This document shows, piece by piece, positions 16,074 to 24,635 of a stretch of 64,000 nucleotides of DNA. The notes beneath the pieces are model-generated. The model searched no databases. It was not told the origin of the DNA and saw only the letters and a list, made by a program, of their open reading frames with translations. Every line of letters starts with the position of its first letter. The first letter of the stretch is position 1. The DNA comes from Streptomyces yangpuensis (GTDB taxonomy: Bacteria; Actinomycetota; Actinomycetes; Streptomycetales; Streptomycetaceae), in assembly GCF_001005295.1 (NCBI RefSeq), contig NZ_LBMK01000007.1, forward strand, positions 47,220-111,219, given 5' to 3'. The position numbers and the translations under genes are program-made.

Positions 16074-17329
16074 TGCGCGTCGTCGTCGTGGGACAGGGGT
16101 ACGTCGGCCTTCCACTGGCCATCAGGGCCGCCGAAGTCGGCCACCAGGTGATCGGATACGACGTCGACGCACGGCGGGTCAAGAGCCTCGCCGCCGGAGA
16201 GTCGTACGTGGAGGACGTCTCCTGCGAACGCCTCGCCCGCGCCCTGGAGCGCGGCACCTACCGGCCCAGCGAACTCGCCCGGGACTGCGGCGGTTTCGAC
16301 GTCGCCGTCGTCACCGTCCCCACCCCCTTGCAGGACGGGGCACCCGACCTGCGCTACATCGAGGAATCCGCCCACACCCTGGCCCGCTTCCTGCGCCCGG
16401 GCGCCACCGTGATCCTGGAGTCCACCACCTATCCGGGCACCACCGAGGAACTGTTCGCCCCGATCCTGGAGGACGGGTCCGGGCTCACCGCCGGCGCCGA
16501 CTTCCACCTGGGATACAGCCCCGAGCGCATCGACCCGGGCAACACCGTCTGGGGCTTCCAGCAGACACCCAAGGTCGTCTCCGGGGTCGACGCCGCCTCC
16601 CTGAAGGCCGTCGAGGCCTTCTACGGGCAGCTCGTCGACACCACCGTGCCCGTGCGCTCGCCCAAGGAGGCCGAGCTGGCGAAACTCCTGGAGAACACCT
16701 TCCGGCACGTGAACATCGCCCTCGTCAACGAGATCGCCATGTTCGCCCGTCACCTCGACATCGACGTCTGGCAGTCCATCGAAGCCGCCTCCAGCAAGCC
16801 CTTCGGCTTCATGAAGTTCACCCCGGGCCCGGGCGTCGGAGGGCACTGCCTGCCCATCGACCCGTCCTACCTGAACTGGCGGGTGCAGCGCGAACTCGGC
16901 CAGAACTTCCGCTTCGTCGAACTCGCCAACGACATCAACAACCACATGCCCGAGTACGTGACACGCCGGGTGATCGACGCCCTTAACGCCAGGCGCCGCT
17001 CCGTCAACGGCTCCCGGGTCCTGCTGCTCGGCCTCGCGTACAAGAAGAACACCGGCGACGCGCGCGAGTCGCCCGCCGTACGCATCGCCCAACTGCTCCT
17101 CGACATGGGGGCCAAGGTCCGCGCCGTCGACCCCCATGTGGTCGAGAGCGTGAAGGTCGACGCGCGCCTCGCCCGGGTCGAGGCCACCCGCAAGGAGCTG
17201 GCCGCCGCCGATGTCGTGGTCCTGCTCACCGACCACGACTCCTTCGACTACCAGATGATCACCGAGCACGCCTCCTTCGTGCTCGACACCCGCAACCGCA
17301 TGACCGGACCGAAGGTGGAGGTGCTCTGA
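16073..17329 (+). CDS. UDP-N-acetyl-hexosamine 6-dehydrogenase (WbpA/WecC family)
   Basis: 418 residues. The N-terminal NAD-binding motif is VVVVGQGYVGLPLA. The catalytic Cys is in GPGVGGHCLPIDPSYL, and the C-terminal UDP-binding domain has LLGLAYKKNTGDARESPA. The enzyme oxidises C-6 of a UDP-HexNAc to the uronic acid in two NAD-dependent steps. The sequence pattern (NIALVNEIAMFARHLDIDVWQ, KPFGFMKFTPGPG) fits the UDP-GlcNAc/ManNAc branch better than UDP-glucose dehydrogenase. aggagt lies eight bases before the ATG, which shares one base with the previous stop. The UDP-GlcNAc 2-epimerase gene follows after four bases. Confidence 0.88.
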   Translation: MRVVVVGQGYVGLPLAIRAAEVGHQVIGYDVDARRVKSLAAGESYVEDVSCERLARALERGTYRPSELARDCGGFDVAVVTVPTPLQDGAPDLRYIEESAHTLARFLRPGATVILESTTYPGTTEELFAPILEDGSGLTAGADFHLGYSPERIDPGNTVWGFQQTPKVVSGVDAASLKAVEAFYGQLVDTTVPVRSPKEAELAKLLENTFRHVNIALVNEIAMFARHLDIDVWQSIEAASSKPFGFMKFTPGPGVGGHCLPIDPSYLNWRVQRELGQNFRFVELANDINNHMPEYVTRRVIDALNARRRSVNGSRVLLLGLAYKKNTGDARESPAVRIAQLLLDMGAKVRAVDPHVVESVKVDARLARVEATRKELAAADVVVLLTDHDSFDYQMITEHASFVLDTRNRMTGPKVEVL

Positions 17330-17333
17330 ACCC

Positions 17334-18464
17334 ATGACCAGGATCGTCTGCGTCGCCGGGGCACGCCCCAACTACATGAAGATCAAACCGGTGATGGACG
17401 CACTGGAGCGCCGCGGCGCCGACGTGGTCCTCGTCCACACCGGACAGCACTACGACGAGTCCATGAACGACGTCTTCTTCCGCGACCTCGGCATCCGGAC
17501 ACCCGACCGCTACCTCGGCGCCGGCTCCGGCAGCCACGCCCAGCAGACCGGGCGGGTGATGGCCGCCTTCGAGCCGCTGCTCGACGAACTGGCCCCGGAC
17601 GCCGTGGTGGTCGTCGGGGACATCAACTCCACCCTTGCCTGCTCCCTGGTCACCGCGAAGGCCGGCCCCCTGCTGGCCCACGTCGAGGCCGGGCTGCGCA
17701 GCCGCGACTGGAGCATGCCCGAGGAGGTCAACCGGGTCGCCACCGACCGGGTCAGCGACTACCTGCTGGCCCCCTCGCCCGACGCCGCCGCGAACCTCCG
17801 CGCGGAGGGCTACCGCGAGGACCAGATCCACGTCGTCGGCAACGTCATGATCGACACCCTCCTCGCCAACCTCGACCGGGCCCGGCAGTCCGACGTCCTG
17901 GACCGCCACGGGCTCACCCGCGGCGGATACGGCCTGGTCACCCTGCACCGGCCGGCCAATGTGGACGACCCCGGGGCACTGCGAGGCCTGCTCAAGGCCC
18001 TCGGCGAGATCGCCGGCCGCTGCCCGCTGCTGCTGCCCGTGCACCCGCGGGCCGCCGACCGGCTCGCCGCACTCGGCGTCCCCGACGGCATCCGGCTCGT
18101 ACCGGCCGCCGGGTACCTCGACTTCATCGCCCTGCAGGATGCCGCCCGCCTGGTGCTCACCGACTCCGGCGGCGTCCAGGAGGAGACCACCGCACTGGGT
18201 GTGCCCTGCGTGACCCTGCGGGAGAACACCGAGCGCCCCATCACCATCGAGGAGGGCACCAACGTCCTGGCCGGCACGGACCCGGACCGGATCGTCGCCA
18301 CCGCCGACAAGGTCCTCGACGCTCCGCCCGCACCCCGCTGCCCCGCCCTGTGGGACGGCCGCGCCGGCGAGCGCATCGCCGCCGTCCTCCTCGACGGCGG
18401 GACCGCCCGCACCCGGCCCAGACCCACCGACCTCGTGCCGGCCGCCGGACCCGGACCGCAGTAA
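17334..18464 (+). CDS. wecB: UDP-N-acetylglucosamine 2-epimerase, non-hydrolysing (WecB/WbpI family)
   Basis: 376 residues. Conserved stretches are AGARPNYMKIKPVM, VHTGQHYDESM, HVEAGLRSRDWSMPEEVNR, VTLHRPANVD and DSGGVQEETTALGVPC, the full set of the GT-B-like epimerase family. It interconverts UDP-GlcNAc and UDP-ManNAc, or in the WbpI branch UDP-GlcNAc3NAcA and UDP-ManNAc3NAcA. Which of these it does here depends on the complete pathway in the cluster and cannot be told from sequence alone. It is cytoplasmic and lies four bases after the dehydrogenase gene. The last ~25 residues are a Pro/Thr-rich tail. Confidence 0.9.
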   Translation: MTRIVCVAGARPNYMKIKPVMDALERRGADVVLVHTGQHYDESMNDVFFRDLGIRTPDRYLGAGSGSHAQQTGRVMAAFEPLLDELAPDAVVVVGDINSTLACSLVTAKAGPLLAHVEAGLRSRDWSMPEEVNRVATDRVSDYLLAPSPDAAANLRAEGYREDQIHVVGNVMIDTLLANLDRARQSDVLDRHGLTRGGYGLVTLHRPANVDDPGALRGLLKALGEIAGRCPLLLPVHPRAADRLAALGVPDGIRLVPAAGYLDFIALQDAARLVLTDSGGVQEETTALGVPCVTLRENTERPITIEEGTNVLAGTDPDRIVATADKVLDAPPAPRCPALWDGRAGERIAAVLLDGGTARTRPRPTDLVPAAGPGPQ

Positions 18465-18493
18465 CCGAACCATCCGCAACAAGGGGGAAGACC

Positions 18494-19234
18494 ATGGATC
18501 TCGCCGAGATATGGCGGGTCATGCGCAGGCGCTGGTACGTGCTGCTGCCCGGACTGCTGCTGACGGCGGCACTCACCACCGCCGTGCACCTGCTGATCCC
18601 GGTGGAGTACCAGTCGCAGAGCACCGTGACGCTGCTCAACTCGTCGAAGGCCACCGAGGCCTTCGACGGAAACCCCTTCCTCAGCACCCAGGCCTCGCTG
18701 ACCGGCATGGCCGACGGCCTCGCCCGCAACCTCAACTCGGACGGGGCCAAAGCGGACCTCAAGGCCCTCGGCGTCACCGGCAAGCACGAAGTGAAGATCG
18801 CCGACAACGCCCAGGGCCCCTTCATGTGGCTGACCGTCACCGGCACCGACCCGGCCGCCGTCCTCAAGTCCGGCGAACTCCTCGCCGGCTACGCCGACAA
18901 ACGGCTCAAGGAGTTCCAGACCCAGCAGTCCGTGGCCCCCGAGGCCATGATCCGGATGGCGACCATCGTGCCCCCGCAGAAGCCGGAGGCACAGACCAAG
19001 ACCCGGATCCAGTACATCGTCATGGTGGGCGCGCTCGGCTTCGTCCTCAGCCTGGTCGCCGTCTTCTTCGTGGAGGCCCGCAGGCGCACCCCGCGCGGCA
19101 AGAACCGCCGGACCCCAGCCGGGACGCCCGCCACGGACACCCCCGCCGGGACGCCCGCCGCCGCGACGCCCGGCGCGGCCGACGAAACCATGGCCCTGCG
19201 CACCGTCGGCCCGAGCGGGGCGGGATCACCGTGA
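18494..19234 (+). CDS. Wzz-type chain-length/polysaccharide co-polymerase protein
   Basis: 246 residues with two membrane segments (about 16-36 and 175-195) flanking an extracytoplasmic region, the topology of Wzz/CapA polysaccharide co-polymerases. The start has VMRRRWYVLLPGLLLTAA, and the post-TM1 segment is PVEYQSQSTVTLLNSS. There is no tyrosine-kinase domain. The Thr/Ala/Pro-rich cytoplasmic tail (AGTPATDTPAGTPAA) contains short repeats. It would set polymer length together with the Wzy-like polymerase. gggggaag precedes the ATG, and the stop overlaps the flippase start by four bases. Two more proteins with the same RRRWY start are encoded at 24563 and 26686. Confidence 0.82.
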   Translation: MDLAEIWRVMRRRWYVLLPGLLLTAALTTAVHLLIPVEYQSQSTVTLLNSSKATEAFDGNPFLSTQASLTGMADGLARNLNSDGAKADLKALGVTGKHEVKIADNAQGPFMWLTVTGTDPAAVLKSGELLAGYADKRLKEFQTQQSVAPEAMIRMATIVPPQKPEAQTKTRIQYIVMVGALGFVLSLVAVFFVEARRRTPRGKNRRTPAGTPATDTPAGTPAAATPGAADETMALRTVGPSGAGSP

Positions 19235-20679
19235 CCGACACCGGCACGAGCACGCAGACCACCCCGGCGGCGCCCTCCCTCGGGCGCAAGGTCGGCTCCG
19301 CGGCCAAGTGGAGCCTGATCAACACGGTCGTCATGCGCCTCGGCAACTTCGCGACCGGCATCATCCTCGCCCGCTACTTCCTCGGGCCCGAGGCCTGGGG
19401 CGTGTACGGCATCGCCCAGACCGTCCTGCTCGTCCTGCTCTCCGCGAACGAACTCGGCGTCTCCCTCGCCATCGTCCGCTGGGAGGGCGACCCGCGCCGG
19501 TTCGCCCCCACCGTCCTCACCCTCAGCGCGGTCTCCAGCTGCCTGCTGTACGCCGTGCTGTTCGCGACCGCCCCGGCCGTCGCGGACGTGCTCGGCTCGC
19601 CCGAGGCCTCCGGGGTCCTGCGCGTCATGTGCCTGTGCGTGGTCCTCGACGGGCTGTCCCAGGTGCCCGCCGGCTTCCTCACCCGGGAGTTCGCCCAGGG
19701 CCGGCGGATGGCCGTCGACGCGCTCAACTTCGTCCTCAGCACCGCCGTCACCCTGCTGCTGGCCGTCCAGGGCTGGGGTGCGATGAGCTTCGCCTGGGGA
19801 TCCGTCGTCGGCAACGTCGCCGCCCTCATCGGCTGCTGCCTCGCCGCCCCCGGCACCCTGAAGTTCGGCTGGGACCGCGAACAGGCCCGCGCCCTCCTGA
19901 AGTTCGGCCTCCCGCTCGCCGGAGCGAGCATGCTCGCCCTCGGCGTGGTCAACGTGGACACCATGGTCGTCGGCTCCACCCTGGACCCCCTCGCCCTCGG
20001 CTTCTACGTCCTCGCCTTCAACATCTCCGGCTGGCCCGTCCGCATCATCTCCGAAGCGGCCCGCCGGGTCTCCTTCGCCGGCTTCTCCCGACTGGCCGAC
20101 TCGCCACAGGCACTCGCCGCCGGCTTCGCCCGCGCCCTCGGCGTGGTGACGGCGGCCACCGTCCCGCTCTGCGTCCTGCTGGCCGCCCTCGCCGCACCCG
20201 TCATCGCACTCGTCTACGGCGAACGCTGGCTCCCCGCGGCCGGCGCCCTGCCCTGGCTGATGGCACTCGGCCTGGTCCGCATCGGCTGCGAACTCGCCTA
20301 CGACTGCCTGGTCGCCATCGGCCGGCGCCGCTCCCTCATCGCCGTCCAGGGCCTGTGGCTCGTCCTGCTGATCCCGGCCCTCGTGACCGGCGCCCGCGGC
20401 GGCGGCATCGTCGGCGTGGCCCAGGGACACGTCGTGATCGCCGGTGCGGTCGTCGTCCCCGTCTTCCTCCTCGCCCTGCACCGCGGCGGCATCCCCCTGG
20501 GCACCGTCGCCCGGGCCTGCGCCTGGCCGCTGCTCGGCGGGGCCGTGATGACCGCGGTGCTCCTGCTGCTGGAGCGGTACCTCGGCGACTCCGTGCCCGC
20601 GCTCCTGGCCACCGCGACCGCCGGCACCCTGGCGTACGCCGTGTGCCTCCTGCCCGCCCGAACGACGCTCCGAGGATAG
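19231..20679 (+). CDS. Wzx-type polysaccharide flippase (MOP superfamily)
   Basis: 482 residues with 12 or more hydrophobic segments. The N-terminus GSAAKWSLINTVVMRLGNF and the following GIILARYFLGPEAWGVYG are typical of the RfbX/Wzx branch of the MOP exporters. The mid-region has VDTMVVGSTLDPLALGFYVLAF. It would flip lipid-linked repeat units across the cytoplasmic membrane. GTG 19231 overlaps the Wzz-like stop by four bases. It sits between the co-polymerase and a secreted beta-helix protein, which fits a Wzx/Wzy pathway. Confidence 0.88.
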   Translation: MTDTGTSTQTTPAAPSLGRKVGSAAKWSLINTVVMRLGNFATGIILARYFLGPEAWGVYGIAQTVLLVLLSANELGVSLAIVRWEGDPRRFAPTVLTLSAVSSCLLYAVLFATAPAVADVLGSPEASGVLRVMCLCVVLDGLSQVPAGFLTREFAQGRRMAVDALNFVLSTAVTLLLAVQGWGAMSFAWGSVVGNVAALIGCCLAAPGTLKFGWDREQARALLKFGLPLAGASMLALGVVNVDTMVVGSTLDPLALGFYVLAFNISGWPVRIISEAARRVSFAGFSRLADSPQALAAGFARALGVVTAATVPLCVLLAALAAPVIALVYGERWLPAAGALPWLMALGLVRIGCELAYDCLVAIGRRRSLIAVQGLWLVLLIPALVTGARGGGIVGVAQGHVVIAGAVVVPVFLLALHRGGIPLGTVARACAWPLLGGAVMTAVLLLLERYLGDSVPALLATATAGTLAYAVCLLPARTTLRG

Positions 20680-20689
20680 GCGACCGGCC

Positions 20690-21757
20690 ATGTTACGGAA
20701 CCGAAGGCGCCTGGGGGCGTGGCTGCTCGCCGCGGTGGTGCTGGTCGTCGTCCTCGTCCTGTACGACGCCGACCGCACCGGGGTCGGCGATCCGAAGGCC
20801 GCGCCCCCCACGACCCCTTCGGCCACCCTCCCCGGGACGGCGGCACCCGCCCCCACCACCGCCGCGCCGAGCCCGTCGGCCACCCCCTCCCCGCCGGCCC
20901 CGCCGGGCACCGGCGAACCGTCACCCACCGCCTCCGCCACCCCCTGCACCTCGCCCGGCGCCTGCGGATACCCCGACGCGGACAGCACCGGCCCGCGGAT
21001 CGCCCTCGAACGGCACGACACCGGCAACATGTCGGTCAAGAAGGACGGCACGGTCATCAAGGGCTGGGACATCCGCGGCTCCCTCGACATCTACGCCAAC
21101 GACGTCACGGTCATCGACAGCAGGATCACCTCCACCAACTGGTGGGGGATCAACCTGCGCCCCGGCTACAGCGGCCTGAAGGTCCTGCACACCACCATCA
21201 CCGCCGTCCCCGGCAAGGGCCCCGACAACGGAGGGGTCAACTACGCCGTCTCCAACATGGGCGGCAGTTCCATCGAGGTCGGCTGGTGCGACATCTCGGT
21301 CTTCGGCAACGCCCTGTCCATGGGCCAGGGCGACCTGCACGACAACTACGTCCACGACCTCGTCGCCTTCCGCAACCAGGGCGGCGAATGGCAGCACACC
21401 GACGCCGTCATCAGCGGCGGCGGCAACAAGGGCCGGCTGACCGTCCGGCACAACACCCTGCTCAACTCCACCCCCGTGGACAAGGGAGCCACCGCCGCCG
21501 TCGGCCTCTTCGCCGACACCGGAGTCGTCTCCTCCGTCGTCGTCGAGGACAACTGGCTCGCCGGCGGCGCGTACGCGCTCTACGGCGGCGGCCCGGGCGC
21601 CACCGGTATCCAGGTCACCGGCAACGTCTTCTCCACCCAGTACCACCCGGCGAGCGGCGCCTACGGCCCGGTCACCGCCTGGAACGCGGGCGGCGCCGGA
21701 AACGTGTGGAAGAACAACCGCATGTCCGACGGCCGCCCGGTCGAACCCGCCCCCTGA
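20690..21757 (+). CDS. Membrane-anchored/secreted right-handed beta-helix protein
   Basis: 355 residues. A basic N-terminus and one hydrophobic segment (about 9-26) form a signal anchor, followed by a long Pro/Thr/Ser linker (about 35-90). A parallel beta-helix then runs to the end: coils such as LDIYANDVTVIDSRITS, LTVRHNTLLNS and VVVEDNWLAGGAYALYGGG. This fold is common in polysaccharide lyases, epimerases and surface carbohydrate-binding proteins. No catalytic set can be assigned. It acts outside the membrane, probably on the polymer made by this cluster. Confidence 0.75.
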   Translation: MLRNRRRLGAWLLAAVVLVVVLVLYDADRTGVGDPKAAPPTTPSATLPGTAAPAPTTAAPSPSATPSPPAPPGTGEPSPTASATPCTSPGACGYPDADSTGPRIALERHDTGNMSVKKDGTVIKGWDIRGSLDIYANDVTVIDSRITSTNWWGINLRPGYSGLKVLHTTITAVPGKGPDNGGVNYAVSNMGGSSIEVGWCDISVFGNALSMGQGDLHDNYVHDLVAFRNQGGEWQHTDAVISGGGNKGRLTVRHNTLLNSTPVDKGATAAVGLFADTGVVSSVVVEDNWLAGGAYALYGGGPGATGIQVTGNVFSTQYHPASGAYGPVTAWNAGGAGNVWKNNRMSDGRPVEPAP

Positions 21758-21784
21758 CAACCGCCCCACCACGGAGACAGCGAC

Positions 21785-22648
21785 ATGCGCCGTATCGCCC
21801 GGGCCCCCTGGGAACTGCTCAAGCGGGCCTTCGGCTGGCTGGTGCTCTTCGAGGCCCGCAACAAGCTGCTGCTCCTGCCCTCGGGCGTACGGCTGAGACG
21901 CTTCGAGGACGCCGAGACCACCCGCCTCGCCGCCGTGCTGGGCCGGCCGCCGTACGCCCGGGTCGCCACCGTGATCGCCACCCACCGGCGCCCCGACGCG
22001 CTGCGCGCCGCGGTCCGCTCCGCCCTCGCGCAGACCGTTGCCGACCAGGTGGTCATCGTCGTCGACGACGGCGCCGGCCTGCCCGAACTCCCCTCGGACC
22101 CACGCCTGTTCGCGGTCTCCCTCGCCCGCAACACGGCGACCGCCGGCGTCGTGCGCAACGTCGGTATCCGGCTCACCCGCTCCCGGTACGTGGCCTTCCT
22201 CGACGACGACAACCTCTGGGAGCCCGACCACCTGGAGCAGGCCCTCACGGCACTCGACGCCGCCGACGGACCCGACGCCGTCTACACCGCACTGCGCAGG
22301 GTGCTGCCCGACGGCACCGAACGCGACATCCTGTCGGTGCCCTTCGACCGCCGCCGCGCCGCCCACGAGGCCTTCCTCGACACCAACGCCTTCGTGGCCC
22401 GCCGCAGCCGGGCCCTGCACTTCAGCCGGCTGCGCCGCACCCCTGAGGTACTGCCCCGCGAGGACTGGGAACTCATCCGCCGCTACGCCCGCCGCCACCG
22501 GGTGCGCCACCTGCCCCGCCCCACCGTCCGCTACCTGGTCAACCCCGGCAGCTTCTACACCGCGTGGGAGGGACAGCCGCGAGGGGCGGGGCGTCAGGGG
22601 GTGTCCGGCGGGCCCGGGCCCGGCCCTGACCGGCCGGACACCCCGTAG
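21785..22648 (+). CDS. Family 2 glycosyltransferase
   Basis: 287 residues with a GT-A fold: RVATVIATHRRPDALRAAV at the nucleotide-binding start, VVIVVDDGAG, and the metal-binding DDD in VAFLDDDNLWEPDHL. The acceptor-side motif is REDWELIRRYARR. A short amphipathic N-terminus precedes the domain, suggesting membrane association. The sugar is not predictable. It is the last gene of the forward operon; its 3' end carries a 12-bp inverted repeat and it is convergent with the sigma-factor gene only three bases away. Confidence 0.85.
   Translation: MRRIARAPWELLKRAFGWLVLFEARNKLLLLPSGVRLRRFEDAETTRLAAVLGRPPYARVATVIATHRRPDALRAAVRSALAQTVADQVVIVVDDGAGLPELPSDPRLFAVSLARNTATAGVVRNVGIRLTRSRYVAFLDDDNLWEPDHLEQALTALDAADGPDAVYTALRRVLPDGTERDILSVPFDRRRAAHEAFLDTNAFVARRSRALHFSRLRRTPEVLPREDWELIRRYARRHRVRHLPRPTVRYLVNPGSFYTAWEGQPRGAGRQGVSGGPGPGPDRPDTP
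22598..22644. terminator. Bidirectional hairpin at the end of the glycosyltransferase gene
   Basis: ggggtgtccggc (22598-22609) is repeated inverted as gccggacacccc (22633-22644), a perfect 12-bp stem. It lies inside the last codons of the forward glycosyltransferase gene and just before the sigma-factor stop, so it can end transcripts from both sides. Confidence 0.6.
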
Positions 22649-22651
22649 GGG

Positions 22652-23557
22652 TCAGCGCACCGCCAGCGGGGTCTCCGCCCCGAGGCGGGACAGCTTCTCC
22701 GGGTTGCGCACGTAGTAGAGGCCGCTGATGCGGGAGTCCTCGACCCGGACCGCCATGACCCCGTCGAACTCCCCGTCCAGCCGGACGACGAGCGCCGGGC
22801 TGCCGTTGACCACGGTCGGCGTGAGGGAGACGGAGATGTTCCTCCGGTTCTTCCTGCCGAGCCCGCCCACCATGAACCGGGCCACCTTCTCGGCACCTGC
22901 GACCGGCCGCAGCGCCGCCTGCTTGATACCGCCGCCGTCCGCCACGAAGACGACGTCGGGGGCGAGTACGGCGAGCAGGTCCTGCGGGTCACCGGACTCC
23001 AGCGCCCCCCGGAAGGACTCCAGCGCCGCCCGCGTCTGCGCCGCCGACACCGCCTGCCGGGGGCGCCGCGCGTCGACGTGCCGGCGGGCCCGGTGGGCGA
23101 TCTGCCGGACGGCCGCGGAACTCTTGCCGACCGCCGCCGCGATCTCCTCGTAGCCGACGTCGAAGACTTCGCGCAGCACGAAGACGGCGCGCTCGGTCGG
23201 CGACAGCGTCTCCAGGACGAGCATCAGCGCCATCGACACGCTCTCCGCGAGCACCGCGTCCTCGGCCACGTCCGGGGCCGTGAGGAGCGGCTCCGGCAGC
23301 CAGGAGCCGACGTACGCCTCCTTGCGGCGGCTCATCGACCGCAGCCGGTTCAGCGACTGCCGCGTCGTGATCCGGACCAGGTACGCCCGCCGGTCGCGCA
23401 CCTGCTCCAGGTCGACCTCGACCCAGCGCAGCCAGGTCTCCTGCAGGACGTCCTCCGCGTCGGCCGCCGATCCGAGCATCTCGTAGGCGACGGTGAACAG
23501 CAGATTGCGGTGTGCGACGAAGCTCTCGGTCGCCTCACCGGCGCCGTCCTCGGTCAT
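22652..23557 (-). CDS. sigJ: ECF41-family RNA polymerase sigma factor (SigJ type)
   Basis: 301 residues. Region 2 is NLLFTVAYEMLGSAADAEDVLQETWLRW and region 4 is LSPTERAVFVLREVFDVGYEEIA. ECF41 hallmarks are present: WLPEP in the linker, and a SnoaL-like C-terminal domain with DGGG and NPEKL (usually DGGGR and NPDKL). In this family the fused domain replaces an anti-sigma factor in regulating activity. ATG 23557 has gaggga just upstream; the open frame extends further but without similarity. Placement between two halves of the polysaccharide cluster is unusual and might mean local control, but no cognate promoter was identified. Confidence 0.92.
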   Translation of the reverse strand: MTEDGAGEATESFVAHRNLLFTVAYEMLGSAADAEDVLQETWLRWVEVDLEQVRDRRAYLVRITTRQSLNRLRSMSRRKEAYVGSWLPEPLLTAPDVAEDAVLAESVSMALMLVLETLSPTERAVFVLREVFDVGYEEIAAAVGKSSAAVRQIAHRARRHVDARRPRQAVSAAQTRAALESFRGALESGDPQDLLAVLAPDVVFVADGGGIKQAALRPVAGAEKVARFMVGGLGRKNRRNISVSLTPTVVNGSPALVVRLDGEFDGVMAVRVEDSRISGLYYVRNPEKLSRLGAETPLAVR

Positions 23558-23651
23558 GGTCCCTCCTCCGGTTCCAGGGGTGCGGCCACAGGACACCGGC
23601 CGATCCGCATCTGTGACACCACCCGCGGGTCCTCCCGTCCGTTGCCGCCGT

Positions 23652-24635
23652 CTACGGGGCACCGTGCGGCGCCGACGGACCTGCCAGGGCGCGGGCGGCC
23701 GCCAGGCTCGCCGGGCGGCCGAGGGCGGCGCGGGAGGACTCCCGCAACAGGACGGCCGCCCGGAAGGCGGTGGTCGCCGCCAGTCCGTGACGGCGCCGGT
23801 ACAGCCGGACCCGGTTGAGCGTCAGCAGGGTCCACAACCGCGGCGACACCTGGGAGTCCCCACCGAGATGCGTGGCCGAGGCCGAAGGCTCCAGCCGGGT
23901 CACGAAGCCGAGGTCCCGGGCCCGCAGACAGTACTCGGTCTCCTCCGAGTACAGGAAGAACGACTCGTCCCACGGGCCGCACGCCGCCAGGCACTCCCCG
24001 GACAGCGCCATCAGCGCCCCCGTCGCCCAGTCCGCCACCGTCTCCCGCTCGTACGCGGCCGGGTCGGTGACCAGCTCGCTCCAGCGCGGGAAGCGCCCCG
24101 CCCGGCGGTTGCCGATCACCGCCTCGCCCAGCGCCCGGGTGACGCTGGACTCGCGGCGCAGCGAGTGCAGGAGCGTCCGGCCGTCCTCCTCGTACAGCAG
24201 CGGGACGCTGATCCCGACCCGGCCGCCGCCGGGCTGCGGGGCGCCGAGCGCGTCCATCAGCAGTGCGGCGCAGCCCCGCCGCATCCGGATGTCCGGATTG
24301 CACACCAGGGCGGCCCGGAAGCCGCCCTCCCACCCGGCGGCCGCCGCCAGCGCCGCGTTCACCCCGGCCGCGTACCCGGCGTTGCGGCCGGTCCGGACGA
24401 CCGTCGCCTCCGGGGCCAGGGAACGGACCACCTCCACCGTGTCGTCCGCGGAATCGTTGTCGGCGACGACGAGACGCCAGTCGAGCCCGGCCATCCCCTC
24501 CGGCAGCGAGGCCAGGAACCCCGGCAGCACCTCCGCGCTGTTCCAGGTGACGACGAGGACCGCTACCGGACCGGAGCCGGAGCCGGCGAGGGGCGCGGGG
24601 AGGGACTCGGGGCTTGCTGACCGGCGGGAAGACAT
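23652..24635 (-). CDS. Family 2 glycosyltransferase (rhamnosyltransferase-like)
   Basis: 327 residues. GT-A motifs are VAVLVVTWNSAEVLPGFL, LVVADNDSADDTVEVV, GRNAGYAAGVNAAL, ALVCNPDIRM and WDESFFLYSEETEYCLRARD, the pattern of WbbL-like rhamnosyltransferases. The sugar itself is uncertain. It is cytoplasmic or peripheral to the membrane. Its ATG at 24635, with ggag upstream, lies inside the 3' end of the preceding Wzz-Wzy gene, an overlap of 73 bases, so the two are probably translated together. Confidence 0.85.
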   Translation of the reverse strand: MSSRRSASPESLPAPLAGSGSGPVAVLVVTWNSAEVLPGFLASLPEGMAGLDWRLVVADNDSADDTVEVVRSLAPEATVVRTGRNAGYAAGVNAALAAAAGWEGGFRAALVCNPDIRMRRGCAALLMDALGAPQPGGGRVGISVPLLYEEDGRTLLHSLRRESSVTRALGEAVIGNRRAGRFPRWSELVTDPAAYERETVADWATGALMALSGECLAACGPWDESFFLYSEETEYCLRARDLGFVTRLEPSASATHLGGDSQVSPRLWTLLTLNRVRLYRRRHGLAATTAFRAAVLLRESSRAALGRPASLAAARALAGPSAPHGAP

